DNA of 64,000 nucleotides. Source: Cycas panzhihuaensis (taxonomy: Eukaryota > Cycadophyta). The position numbers and the translations under genes were made by a program. Of this stretch, positions 11,206-22,400 are shown in pieces. Below the pieces are notes generated by a model. The model was not told the DNA's origin. It saw only the letters and a list, made by a program, of their open reading frames with translations, and made no database searches. The stretch's first letter is position 1. The number at the start of each line of letters is the position of its first letter. The DNA lies in contig CM041465.1 of NCBI GenBank assembly GCA_023213395.1, positions 47,127,741-47,191,740 on the forward strand, written 5' to 3'.

Positions 11206-12365
11206 TAGCCTAAAAAATCATCCATGATACCATTAGTTAGTTGTTTATCACCCTATAGATTAAAAAGTATCTTCAATGAAACCAAAGACATCAAAATTAG
11301 AGTAAGATAGGATTTTTTATTAATTTTTCTAATATTTGTCTCTACCTCACATATTTATTCATCACACCATGAATAAATTTGTAGGCCTCATAGATTATTC
11401 TAACATCTCGTAGAAATATCTATAGTACCATAATCTATGGTACCACAAAATTCAATCTATGCTACCAAAACATTTTCCTAAAAACTAAAAAATTAAATAC
11501 TGAAATAAAAAAAATGGACACATCCTTAGTCCATTGGGACCAAGGCCTCCTATAGCCTTAGTCTAGCCTTTCTTGAGCTCCTAATTAGGTTCTATTTGGC
11601 CTATTACTCTCTAAATGGCCACAATCCAACTCCTAAAAATGCAAAATAAAAAGATACAAATAAAAAACTTAGAGTTAAGATCCACATATTAGATCTAGTC
11701 TGACGACTACCATCAATCCTATGACATAAACAACTCCTCATATGTCTCAAACAGTTGGATCTCTCTTAATGGGGTCTTCAACAATTAGTAGCATGGGGGT
11801 AACAAATGGGTTCTTTTCCTAATCTCATGGGTGAACATAAAAATGAATCTATTTTTCTTCACCCGTCCCCTTGTTATTCACCAAGCTCCTTAAGGCTCTA
11901 TTGTCTTTTCTTGTTTTGATCAAGTCATATGGACTATCTCCTTGATCTCATCCTTATTTCCTTGAGGGTCTTGACCCTTCCTAGTCTCTAAATGTTATTT
12001 TTCCTTAGCTTTATGAGCATTAATGATGCCCTTTTGATCTTCACTGAGAGCATTTTTTTCCCTTAGATTTTGCCTATTCAAAACCCTAACTATGTTTATA
12101 CTCCATGAACTCATTTTGACAAGCTAACTCCATTTTTCATAGTCATTTTGACTTGTTTTTCTCTAAGTAGGATCTGGTCCCCTGGTTGAGTCCTCTGTTG
12201 GCCCCAAACCAACCTTAAACTCTAGTCAATGAGTCCATCATCTCTATTACCTTCTTCCCTTCCATAGGGTAGACCCTCCATGAGCCTAGTCACCTAGTTA
12301 TACGTCTCTCCTATCCTCTCATAAAGTGGGCATTTGCATGATTATGATTCTTGGGACTCATTATT
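11206..12365. other. Interior of A between the PMD gene and the inserted LTR, unassigned
   Basis: No coding frame or domain was recognised on either strand. This could be the promoter side of the antisense PMD gene plus decayed pol, but nothing in the sequence shows that directly. Confidence 0.35.
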
Positions 12366-12967
12366 GCTGAGAAGATAAGTTCCCAACCCTTAAACTGCTA
12401 CCAAGATCTAAACTATTCTTGCAACTAGTTACAGGAATGGAAACTAAAATTTAACATGCAAGTTCTTAAACTAGATATAAAATAATAAAATGAATAAGAA
12501 AGCCAAGCATCACATGTACACCCAGTATAACATGGTAAAACCCTAGCAATGTACTAAGGAAACATCCACACAAGAAAGGTATTGATCTTTATTATTATAG
12601 AATGAAGAAAATATACATAATCCTATAGTAGAGTGCTCACAGCAACAACAACCAGCCACCCAACTCCTCATAGTACATTGAATACAATTAACATAATGAA
12701 AAAAGCCCTAAATCGGGCTACATGAAAGGGTCATCCAAGGCATAAATCTTGACTGTAGAATCTAGGGTATTTTAAGAGAAAGACCTTGATTCTCTTTACA
12801 ATTTAATATACTTTCTAGTGCTAATTTTTTGGGTTGGGGGCTATCGCCCCTGAACCCCCTCTTTGCGGGGGGTGTTCCATACCCTCGCAGCCCCCTAGTC
12901 AAGGGGGGATCCCGCCCCCCTTGGAACCCCTTGAGGAAGGTTTGGGGGGGAAACCGTGCTGCCAACA
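12366..12967 (-). repeat. Probable solo LTR of a copia-like element inserted in A
   Basis: Read on the minus strand it begins TGTTGGCAGCACGG (12967) and can end at CTTCTCAGCA (12366), giving TG...CA termini over about 600 bp. It contains an AATAAA-like signal and the string GGGTTTTACCATGTTA, of a kind common near the 3' end of plant copia LTRs. No matching target duplication was found and no internal domain adjoins it, so the boundaries are tentative. Confidence 0.35.
12831..12960. repeat. GC-rich hairpin cluster
   Basis: About 130 bp of alternating G and C runs in otherwise AT-rich DNA. Hairpins seen: GGGG/CCCC around 12837-12850, CCCCC/GGGGG around 12855-12872, and a perfect 8-bp stem AAGGGGGG (12901-12908) with CCCCCCTT (12915-12922). 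A run of eight G follows near 12944-12951. It lies near the start of the probable solo LTR, so it may be part of that LTR's U3 region. Confidence 0.75.
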
Positions 12968-13099
12968 TGTCAAAATTTTAGCCTCCAACCATTGTTGTTA
13001 CATTACTCAACAATCATCATTTATATAACTTCTCTTCTTTAGTGTCCTTTCCTTGAAAAAGGATGTCTCTCCTCCTTTTCCTTGAGGTTCTAGCTATTA

Positions 13100-13545
13100 T
13101 TTTAGTCATTGCTCTACTCATCTATATTGATGGTGGTAGTCATGATAATTTAGGGCCTTTTACCATAGCTTAGATCATCCATGATCCCTCTAGGGCATGA
13201 TTTTATACATTATAGGATCTATTTACCTGAGGCCATGAACAACGAAGTAGAGTATACAACTGTTATTAAGTCCATAACTAATGCACTTTGCTTCCATCAT
13301 GGTCCCATCATTCTACACTATGACTTTCAAATTGTAGTATCCTAATTAATGCAAACCTATTGGGTCCTTTGTCCTGTACTAAGAACTCTCACCACAACTA
13401 CTAGGTCTTTGTTATATTGCTTCTTCTTGGTTGACATTTGATATATTCCTCATAGTCTGAATGCTAAGACTAATAGCCTAGTTAGCTTTATCCTCAAGTG
13501 TTGCCTCTAACTCTAAGGTGACTCTTTATCTGCTTAGTAGATTGC
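13100..13545 (+). pseudogene. RNase H domain remnant of element A
   Basis: RNase H degrades the RNA strand of the RNA/DNA hybrid during reverse transcription. The frame reads IYIDGGSHDNLGPF near 13115-13155 (first catalytic Asp in the DGS motif) and NNEVEY near 13228-13245 (the conserved (N)NEAEY motif with the catalytic Glu), followed by a HSLNAKTNSLVS stretch resembling the terminal VPRxxNxxADxLAxLA motif. Several TAG stops interrupt it. NNEAEY spacing is typical of the extra 'archaeal-type' RNase H of Tat elements, but which RNase H this is cannot be settled by eye. No RT or integrase adjoins it. Confidence 0.6.
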
Positions 13546-14028
13546 CTTTAGAGAGCTTCTAAAGGCAACTTTCCCTTTTTACCTTTGTTTTTATTCTCAC
13601 CTCTAAATAATGGCCACTAATGAGGTTAAGCTATGGTGATCAAAACCCTTCATTACTTGGCTCATATCCTTGCTTGGTACAATGGGGCATCTCCTTATCT
13701 CCCCAAGGGTCTTTCTAGGTTTTCAAACCCTACCTTTAGGGTCTTTCTACCTGTTTGGTATGCCACTAAGGGCATCCCCCCTTAGTCACCCCTTCTCTAT
13801 CTCATCTACATGTGCTTTGGTTTTATGGTCATACACCTAGTGCTTGATTTGGTCACAAACTTGTCTCCTCCCTTAGCATGTGCCTCCTATCCATGCATCT
13901 ATTGCAATACTTACTATTCCCCTTGGTTATATATGCACTTGCTTCTTGGTTATCACTTCTATTGATGATATTTATGTTGACAGTGTTTACCATCATCTCA
14001 TGCTCTAGAGCGACGAGGTTCTACTACC
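13546..14028 (+). other. 3' untranslated interior of A
   Basis: This region between the RNase H remnant and the polypurine tract has no domain I recognise. In many Tat elements integrase would be expected after RNase H; it is absent here. Confidence 0.4.
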
Positions 14029-14038
14029 AAGGGGGTAG
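14029..14038 (+). other. Polypurine tract of element A
   Basis: AAGGGGGTAG lies directly before the right LTR, where plus-strand synthesis would be primed. Its position and composition confirm the plus orientation of A. Confidence 0.8.
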
Positions 14039-16626
14039 TGTTTCCTATCTGTCGGGAATGGATTTTGAGTTCATGGCATAGGTAACTATAGGTATGTATT
14101 TTATCTTTCATTTTTGTTGTATTCTTTATAATCACTACCACATATGATCTTTGTTTGGCTACCTAAATTCATGGTTTCTTTGTTTACTTGGCTTGTTTAT
14201 ACTTATTTATTACCTATAACGACTAGGACTCCAGTCCAATGGCATCTTTCAGCCCCTATAGTGGTCTCCTGGCTGACGAGACACCTCGCTTATGCTTTGG
14301 CACCTTAATTTTTGTCATTTCATAGAGGTCTAACTCAGTTTTATGTGTTTACTATACCTTATCCCCATCTATCAACTGCTTAGATGGCCTAGGGTTAGTT
14401 TGCATGGGACTAGTGTGGAGTTCCTAACCCCTAATATTAACCCTCACCCCCTTAATTTTTATTAATTTTAATTAATTCTAGTAATCAGTCTCCACCCCAA
14501 ACTGATTTCTATTTGCCTTGCTTTAATTTTTGTGCCCTATGAGTATCTTCGTGGTGCCATGAAAATATTCACGATGCTATTGTTACAAACCAAAAACATC
14601 TAGATTTGTATTTAATGCATCCCTCTGACATATTTCCTTTCTTGAGACCAATGTAGATTGAGGTCTGATGGTCAAAGGAGTGGGTTTAAACACAAAAACC
14701 CCATGTTCTTCTAATCATTCATCATTCCACAAGCAGTCTCGTGATCGCTTCTTCACACTTCTTGTACAAAACAAAAGATACTCACTTTGGAGGAAGAAAC
14801 ACACAATAATAGGATAAATTTTGGGTAGTATACTCTTCAAGTTAGCCTCTACAATCTATAACATTCTTCTTCCTCCTTTCTCACTAAGGATCTTCCATAA
14901 GAAGCCTTTTCAAGTGCTGTAAAGGGCCTACATCAATAGGTTTTTCTTGTAAACATCAAGTTCATTAACAGAAAATGGGTAAAATCCAACCATCCTTTGA
15001 TTTTAAGTGAAAAATCCTATTAGTTGTCTTTGCTTTATTGCTATTTAGCATGTCTCTAACTAGAATTTAGCTTAAGGAAGCCATATTGCATGCCCTTAAT
15101 CATATTTCTCCATTTTCAACTCTTGGGAGAATGATTCTCCATGAGCTAGAAATTGCTCACCATCAACCTGAGGTATTGAGGAAGGGAATAAGTGGTACAT
15201 CTACTAGTTAAGGGAGTTAAGAGAAGGGAAAATAGGTCCAAGTTCTGGATTTTACACTCCCTTCTCATTAGGTAATCCCCTCCTAACACCACAAGGTGCT
15301 CCATTTCATTATGCATGCATATCCTTCCATTATACAAAACCTTACAACCATACCAATTGACAAGTAACTCGTTTCTTACCCTTGAGAGTATGTATCTCAC
15401 CATAGTATCTTATTCCTCCTTGAGGATCATAGCTAAATATTGCTAAACTAGGAACCTTTCTTATCACATTAGGGAGACTTCACTTGTTAGGGGGGCATGC
15501 CATTCCAAGGCACCCTCCTCTTCATTCCCTTCTTCTCACTTCTTTTTTACACTTTTTTCACACTTGGATTTTGAGGAGTAGATAAGTAACACTTAATTTA
15601 TTTCTTTTGAATAAAAAGAGATAACAAACATATTGTAAAATATTCATACAACACATATTATATTGTATTACTTATAAGTAGGGTCTTGGTTTATTATGGC
15701 AAGTAGAAGTCCCATTCCCACTCAATAGTAAAGGAGGTATGAGGAGAGCATTGTCACATGGTAACATTAGCTTGTGATTTAGAATTACATCTATTAGTGT
15801 GTATTTTACTCTTTCCTCTTTTCTTTTTATTTCATTATGCAACATTTATTTTGAGTTTGGGGAAGGGAAGGAAGCCCCACTTGTCTCCAATGCCTCTTGT
15901 GATAAGGAAGGAGCTCACATCATTGGCAAGGGAAGATCTATGGGGAAGCTAAGTCAATGTCGCCTTCAAGCATCACTGACCAAGTACACTCCTTCCAAAC
16001 CTATTCTCTCCCTACTTGCTCCCTTTCAAACTCGTCTTTTGGCTGTTAGCACTTTATATATATACTCATTTTTTCATAGCATATTATTTTGCATATAACA
16101 CAACTGCAACTTGCATTTCACACAACATATCACACTTTACAATAAAATAATAATCAAACATTCAAACAAGAAAAACCATCACATTTGTCACAAGACTTAC
16201 ATCAAAAGAAAACCTACATTTCCTCTTAAACCCTAAAGGCAACCCCTTTAAGACATAAGAAAATAATCTAAGACCTCTCATCCTATATTTATTTCCTACC
16301 TATTACCATACTTCCCTTTCCTGAAGAGGAGCTCCTATTTCTTTCCTTTCCAACATGGATATGAGAACCTTGTTGAGGCTACTTGGTAACCCGAGGATGC
16401 CAATTCATTCGCCACCTAAACATATCACTCAATCATCCAAAACCACAACCTTCTAAGGTAGATAGAGGAGCACGCGTGTTGTGGGTCCCTCAAACCTGCA
16501 CTTAGGCACACAGATTCCCTTCGAGGGTAAGCTAAATCTCCATTACACCTCTAGGTTCCTACTCTTTAAAGCTAGCATTAATTAGAGTGTAGTAATTCCT
16601 AGTGACCCCTTAGAGGTGTGCTTCCA
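14039..16626 (+). repeat. Right (3') LTR of element A, 2588 bp
   Basis: It starts TGTTTCCT, ends CTTCCA, and is followed by GCCTA. It aligns with 3183-6146 but lacks about 393 bp near 16060-16090, at the place where the left LTR has TTTTGCAT twice. The SINE-like A and B box region recurs at about 15193-15245. Confidence 0.88.
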
Positions 16627-16631
16627 GCCTA
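16627..16631. repeat. Target-site duplication of element A, right copy
   Basis: GCCTA is identical to 3178-3182. Confidence 0.9.
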
Positions 16632-17200
16632 TAATCAATTGAACAACTATGTAAAGTTTATATAAATTGGTAGTTACTAAATGCATTAGTTAAGATTATG
16701 TATATGTGCCATTGAATAGACTACAATTCAATAAACAACATAATGAAACTCAAAGAACCAATTACCATTAAACTCATAAACAGGTTAACAAATGTGTGAA
16801 ATCAAATAGAGAGTGACGATTCATGATGAAGTGAAATTTTTAAGCCAGTCACCATCGAACATGTTTATATGTTGACAAATATGTGAGTATTTTTCTTTTT
16901 GTTATACAAATCTATGATTTAGCAAATGGTTATAGAAGACTTATAAAAAACCATACCACCACTAAATCTCATTTAATCCAACATAAAGAACTCATGATAT
17001 AGGAGCAACCTTCAAGTGCAAGTGAGAAGAAATCAATCTATTCTATGATGTCTATTTAGTTGCTTATGTATTTAATAGAATATAAAGTCGAACATGACTA
17101 AAGTATTATCCTATTAGGCTAAACCATAGGTAATCAAATATTATTAAGTAAATGTTGATTTCTAATTTGGATGAAGGGTACTAATTTGTTAATGATTATA
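16632..17200. other. AT-rich spacer, no gene recognised
   Basis: Nothing codes here. It is the continuation of the target DNA of element A and may include the distal end of the 3' LTR of element B, whose left boundary I could not place. Confidence 0.4.
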
Positions 17201-17713
17201 AAATTGTTAGAGCTTGAGTAGTCTAGTCAATCCTATACTAGGAGGATTATAAGAGATCACTTTCATATACATAGTGAGAGTGAAAGATGTCAAACCAATG
17301 CATAAGAGAGAGTGTGTGGGAATTCCAAGGGTAATTCACATCTCAAACATGGATAATGTCCACACATAAGACTATTTTCTAGAGTTTTGCATAGATAAAC
17401 ATGCAAATAAATAAATTTGAGTCACTGCCTTTCTACTTGAAGTAAGGCATCTTCCAAAAAGCAACTCCTTAAGGACAAATATATGGCAAATCTAAAACTT
17501 GAATTGACGTATAATTCTTTAGCTAAAAAGAAGTTAGCTAAAAACCATAGCTAACGTTAGCCATGATAAGATATGAAGTTGGCTAGAATAATGAAAATTA
17601 TATAATGAAGTCGGCTAAAATAAACAATAAAAACTGCATTATAAAGTTGATTTAAATAAATAGTGAAGATTGCATAATGAAGATAGTCATTTGGAGTAAG
17701 AATGTTGTAAGTC
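17200..17713 (-). repeat. 3' LTR of gypsy element B (left boundary uncertain)
   Basis: On the minus strand the polypurine tract AAGGGGAGGGACT (17714-17726) is followed by TACAACATTC, a likely decayed TG start of an LTR running to lower coordinates. The LTR holds a degenerate tandem repeat (17578-17681). Its far end was not identified. Confidence 0.45.
17578..17681. repeat. Degenerate tandem repeat, units of 32-36 bp
   Basis: Three units start GTTGGCTAGAATAA (17578), GTCGGCTAAAATAA (17610) and GTTGATTTAAATAA (17646), each ending in a TATAATGAA- or CATAATGAA-like string. A partial unit follows. They lie inside the LTR of element B. Confidence 0.55.
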
Positions 17714-17726
17714 CCTCCCCTTGAAA

Positions 17727-18721
17727 ACATGCTTTGCCCTCAAAGCATGGAAAGTTCATATGTTATTGGTTTCAATCATCAAATTTCCAAGAGGCTTCTT
17801 TAAGGTCAAGAGTCTTCCACTTTACTAGGTACTCATATTTCTTTGGAATGTAGTTTCTTAGTCTAAATCTATAAGATACCTATTGGTTCTATAATCATCT
17901 TGCCTTCTTCTTCTAAAATTAATAAGTTTGTTTGTGGGGTGATAATTTGTTCTAGCTTTTATTCAAGGGATGATACATGGAAGACATTATGGATGTGGCT
18001 CTCTTATAGTAAATTGAGTTAGTATGCCACTTGTCCTACTTTGTTTAGAATTTTATATAGATCAAATAACCAAGTCTATAATTTGAATTTACTTAATTAT
18101 TTTGTCATGGTTTGTTTGTATGGTTGAATTCGTAAAATGATCTAATCTCTTAATGTGAATGATCTCTCAATTTTGTGTAGATCTACATGTTATTTTATCT
18201 AATTCTTGGCTAAATTTAAGTTCTTCTTAAGGATTTATATTATTCTCTCTATTTGCTCTTACCACTCTTGAATAGATTAGACTCATGAGGTCCTAGCCTA
18301 TGTGATAAGTGATGGGGGTTTAGAGCCATATATTAATTGAATGGGGGTCAATTTAGTAGTTGCATGGTAAGTGGTATTGTATCACAACTCAACTAGGTAA
18401 AGCTATTTATGCCATTACTATTGTTTGTTAGATGCAAAATTTTAGAGATATCCTTCCAAACATTTATTTTCTATCTCTATTTAATCATCTATCTATGGGT
18501 TATAGATTGTAATCATGGAAAACTTTGTGCCTACTTATTTAAATAAATTTTATTAGAAGCTGCTTGTGAACTTAGGATCATGATCATTGATGATGATTTT
18601 TAAGAATCCATAAAGACAATGGATATCCTTAATGAAGAGATCAATAACTTAACTTACTTTTGTGGTTACTTGTATTCCTCTAAAATTGGCATTTTTATTT
18701 AGATGTTCGATTATAAGAAAG
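17727..18721 (-). pseudogene. Gypsy element B: integrase core to chromodomain, truncated
   Basis: Integrase would insert element cDNA, and a C-terminal chromodomain targets chromatin in chromovirus-type Ty3/gypsy elements. On the minus strand, in order: DHDPKFTSSF near 18590-18554 (the SDRDPKF block with the second catalytic Asp); a decayed WYNTTYHATTKLTPF block and a YGxxPPxL block near 18400-18290; then LRNYIPKKYEYLVKWKTLD, ending in KEASWKF, near 17865-17790, matching the chromodomain EYLVKWKGxxxxxATWE pattern. Many stops interrupt it. It is cut at 18721/18722 by the plus-strand LTR of element C, so the rest of pol and gag is missing or displaced. Confidence 0.7.
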
Positions 18722-19108
18722 TGTTACATGACAAATTGGCATTAGGCAAAAATTATTAAGCTAACACTTTGTTAAGGAGACTTTGTTGGTTAGTGTTAGC
18801 CATTAACCTTCATGCATAGGTCACTTATGTTCGCCAATAAGAATTGAGGTAATTTTTCTCACCAATTATATCTTGTATAAAAGGGCCTCTAACGCCCACT
18901 TATTGTAAAAGAGGTTATTGAATCTAGTGCCATTTTTAGAGGTTGTACTTGAGTACCCCCTTTTAGTAATCTTTGTATTCCTTTGGTGAACTTGTGTTCT
19001 TTTTCCTTGTAATTCATCCTTTAAGTGAAAATACAATGCTACTATTTTTTGCCTAATATCTATGTGCATTATTTTAAGTTGGAGAATCAATGAAGTAAGA
19101 TCATTCTA
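18722..19108 (+). repeat. 5' LTR of element C
   Basis: It starts TGTTACATGAC and ends close to the primer binding site. A strong TATA box (TATAAAAGG) is at 18876-18884, about 155 bp into the LTR, which is the likely pol II start region. The exact 3' end is uncertain by a few bases because the terminal CA is not preserved. Confidence 0.6.
18876..18884 (+). promoter_or_regulatory. TATA box of the element C LTR
   Basis: TATAAAAGG, a near-consensus plant TATA box, sits inside the LTR at a position suited to starting the genomic RNA. Confidence 0.5.
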
Positions 19109-19110
19109 AG

Positions 19111-19122
19111 TGGTATTAGAGC
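19111..19122 (+). other. Primer binding site of element C (tRNA-iMet type)
   Basis: TGGTATTAGAGC differs at one base (C to T) from the usual plant primer site TGGTATCAGAGC, complementary to the 3' end of initiator tRNA-Met. Confidence 0.75.
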
Positions 19123-20814
19123 CATTTTTTTAACCTAATAGGAAGTAGCAAGCTTAAAGGAAGGGAAAAGTTTTCCTTGGTATATCACTATAAACCCTTT
19201 TCTTCAATTCTATTCATTTGGCTCAAGTGATATCTATTTAAATTCTATCAACTTATCAAGCTACAATTAGGCAACAAAATCTCACCCCATACTGCCCCTT
19301 TCCCCTAGTGGTTAGGTAGACACCTTATATCAAGGGTTTATAAACATCACGAGGATCTGTCATTTTGAGCTAAATGTGCATGGCCATAAACTAGTACATG
19401 ACATAAAGTGGTATAATAATGCTTACACAAGCTCTAGATAAAACTTGACTATGGAAATGAGCCTCCATGTACCCTTGGGTATATCAAAGGATCCCGTTAG
19501 GTTCCCCTTTCGAACTTAGACTAGAAAACTAGTTGGTTATTTTATCCTCTGTGGTGCATGGGCTAGTAATTAATGCCATGTAGTTACCCTACTTAAACAC
19601 CTCTACACAATTGTAGGCCTTACAAAGATACTTACTCCTATGTAGATAGTGCCCTGAGATATTGGGATGAGCTATAATAATGATAAGAAAGTTTATCATA
19701 AGGCCTACAAAGCTAAACATTCCTCTAGTAATGTCTAGTAAGCTCTTCTTAATTATCTTTACCACTTCCTTAATAAAGTATTCATCATAAGAATTATTCA
19801 CATAATTGCATACTTGGTATTAAAATAATTTATTGCTAAGATTTCTATAACTCATAATATAAGCCCTTAAAGTTTCTATACATCTAAAGACACACAAGTC
19901 GAACCTACAATAAGTAACAATTGATAACTAATTTAAAAGCACTATAGTCCAAGCCTAAGTTCTAAGTTATATATTAGTTGAGTCTACTCCCCATTTTCAA
20001 TTCATTTAAAAAAATATAAAAGAGTCTGTAGGGTCACTTCAGTGAATACTTCTATATTTTTGACAAAACTTACACCAATAGATTTGTCTTAAAAGAAATA
20101 AAAAATCCTACAAATTCATAGGTCTTATTTCGATCAGTGCATCACATTAATACTTTTCCACTAGGGTAAATTTAACTGTCAATTTTGGTCTATAATAGTA
20201 TACAGCCACCCCATAGGCTCCACTACCTAATTTCCACCCTTAAACTTCACCTACACTATTGTGATGAGCTTTTCATGCTCATATCAATGCTTTAGGTGAT
20301 ATTATTATGTATTTTCATGGAGTTAACATGATATAGACACCCCTCGTCAAAATCTTTTTTTCCCCCCCTCTATTTTTCCTACTTGTCTACATTACTCCTA
20401 ACTTCTTAATATCTTATTCTATCTGTCTTTATTTCCAATTTTGTCCATATCTTTCTTCTTTCTTATCCTCTTTCTTGAAATCCCATTCCTCTAAACATAA
20501 CACTAGATTTAGCATTTATAGTGCCTACACAAGCAGAACATCGATACATTGAATAAAGGGTTAATCAATTTGGATTAGTAGGTCAAGGATTCCAACCTAA
20601 AGTAGGACTCTATTGAAAAAAAATAGAATGTAATGGATCAAAAGTTGGATAAAATATCTCAATGGATACAAGTTAATCCTTACACCACACCCTCAGGTCC
20701 ATCCACCTATAACAACTCAAGACTTCCACTAACATCCACTCCATGACTAACACAACCTTATCATAAGATTACCATACCAACCTTTGACCTATATCTTAAT
20801 TAGGATTCTACCCA
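19123..20814 (+). other. Leader and 5' part of element C, unassigned
   Basis: About 1.7 kb lies between the primer site and the first readable gag block. No domain is recognised. It may include the N-terminal gag region or an unrelated insertion. Confidence 0.35.
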
Positions 20815-21720
20815 AAGATGGATCAATAAATTAGAGTCATACTTTGCCTTGAATCCCATGCTTACTATAGGATAATTAATCTTTGCTTTAATCCAGTTAG
20901 ATGGGAAAGTGCATCATTAGTTTTGATGGAGTCAAGAGAACCCAATGAACTAAACATGGGACCTCTTCTCTAGGAATTGTTTTGAATAATACAATGAAAA
21001 TTAATCGTTTTTAGCTAGCTCACCATACTCAAATAGACAACTTTAGTTGAGGTATATGCTGATAAGTTTCAGGCACTATAGAACTAATTATCTCAACCAC
21101 TTGATGTTTGAAATCTAATTAATATTTATACTTTTAGTCTTAAGGAGCATATTTAAATGTATTTAAAAGTTATTACTTTATTCTCCTTAAAGGATGCCGG
21201 ATCTAACACAAGGGCAATTGAATTAGAATTTGTGGTAGAACATTCCACCACTTTTAAGAGGAACTCCTCATGGTACTAGCAACCTCATCAATTTTATCAA
21301 CAACATCCATGCCCTCAATTAGATGAAACTAATAACCAATACTAGACTCCTCTATATGTCTAATTCACATTCCATTGGTGGAAGTCAATCATTGTTTAAA
21401 GGCTAGCCTCTATCTTAAGTGCTAAAAAAAATAGGTTCTTAGTTATATGAAGGTATGTAAGGTAAGGCACATGATCTTCACCATTAACCCTAATATTGAT
21501 GAAGATTTTGAAGTTGAAACCAAACTTAAACCTGATGATGAGTCCCCTTAAGGCCTTCTTTAGTATATTTCCCACCTGAATGTATCCCTATTAGTAGTTT
21601 TATCTTCATCTTACCCCAAACCACTCTGTGTAAAAGGCACCCTATGAAAAACACCCATGCAATATTGATTGATAGTGGTGCATTATTAAATTTTATAAAC
21701 ATATCTCTGGTTTGATAATT
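20815..21720 (+). pseudogene. Gag and aspartic protease remnant of gypsy element C
   Basis: Gag builds the particle and the protease cuts the polyprotein. From 20815 the frame reads RWINKLESYFALNP, then a block ending in LIQLDGKVHH (pattern WxxQLExYF ... AxLxLxGxAxxW), and later VEVYADKFQAL (pattern VxxYxxxFxxL), as in gypsy gag. Near 21659 the protease active site is clear: ILIDSGALLNFI, with the catalytic D-S-G triad intact. Stops and frameshifts separate these blocks. The zinc knuckle is not visible. Confidence 0.65.
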
Positions 21721-22139
21721 AAACTTGCATGTTATCCTAAAAATAGAATTCATCTACTCATTAATTATCTATTAAACCTTACACTATGTAGGTACCATGA
21801 AAACCTCCATCTTTAAATCCATACCCATCAACTTACATCTAATTTCTATGCCTTATATATAGGAGGATTTAACGACATCCTTGGAGTCTAGTGGCTCTAG
21901 ATACTAGGCATATATAGAATGAACAATTCCCCTATAAATCCATTTATCCTATTTAAGGATCAAATGGGCCAAACATATAACTTATATAGGATCTAATCAC
22001 TACCTAGCTAACTATCATTGCTTAATCAAATGCATTAACATTTAAATAATAATGTTGATTACATCGTTTATATTAATAACATTCAACCTTTGATAAATAT
22101 TCATCCTCTCATGTAGTCTCTCTGCAATAAATACCAATC

Positions 22140-22400
22140 TACATTCTCCTCCCTTTCATCCATTATCCCACTTGACCATAGGTTTTATCATGTGATCAAA
22201 TCATAATCCTATTAGTCTTTGGCCTTATAAGAATTCATATTTTCAGATAAATCCTTTTGACTTTACATCTATTACTAAGAACTTAATAAAATCATAATAA
22301 AAAATAAAATTTCCACTCTTCAAATTAATGATATGCATGATGAAATATATAGGACAACAATCTTCTCCAAATTGGATCTTCAGTAGGAAACCTATTTACC
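22140..22400 (+). pseudogene. N-terminal reverse transcriptase remnant of element C
   Basis: A block near 22330-22385 reads TLQINDMHDEIYRTTIFSKL followed by DLQ, matching the gypsy RT pattern FPxPxIDDMLDELxGAxxFSKLDLxSGYHQ. Just upstream, a frame resembling the PLP...DHxI substrate segment is broken by stops. RT is truncated after the first catalytic-Asp region. Confidence 0.6.

Larger units (their letters stand above)
3183..16626 (+). mobile_element. Element A: 13.4-kb Ty3/gypsy LTR retrotransposon, Tat/Ogre-like, degenerate
   Basis: The element has direct LTRs (3183-6146, 14039-16626), a primer binding site after the left LTR, a polypurine tract before the right LTR, and a perfect GCCTA target duplication. 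Internal order: Pro/Tyr-rich gag with a CCHC-like remnant (plus strand), a PMD gene (minus strand), a probable inserted solo LTR, and an RNase H domain (plus strand). Protease, reverse transcriptase and integrase were not found, so this copy cannot move by itself. Very long LTRs, a primer site resembling the tRNA-Arg type remembered for Ogre/Tat elements, and an extra antisense ORF all fit the Tat lineage. Lineage assignment is inference because no RT remains to compare. Confidence 0.85.
18722..22400 (+). mobile_element. Gypsy element C: 5' LTR, primer site, gag, protease, partial RT
   Basis: A plus-strand Ty3/gypsy copy that begins inside element B, head-to-head with it. The LTR (18722-19108), tRNA-iMet-type primer site (19111-19122), gag (about 20815-21300), protease (about 21640-21720) and start of RT (about 22140-22390) are in the normal order. 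It loses recognisable pol after 22400, and no 3' LTR was identified. Confidence 0.65.

Noticed and set aside
12762-13028. Pro/Gly-rich open frames on both strands
   Set aside because: They translate the GC-rich hairpin cluster.
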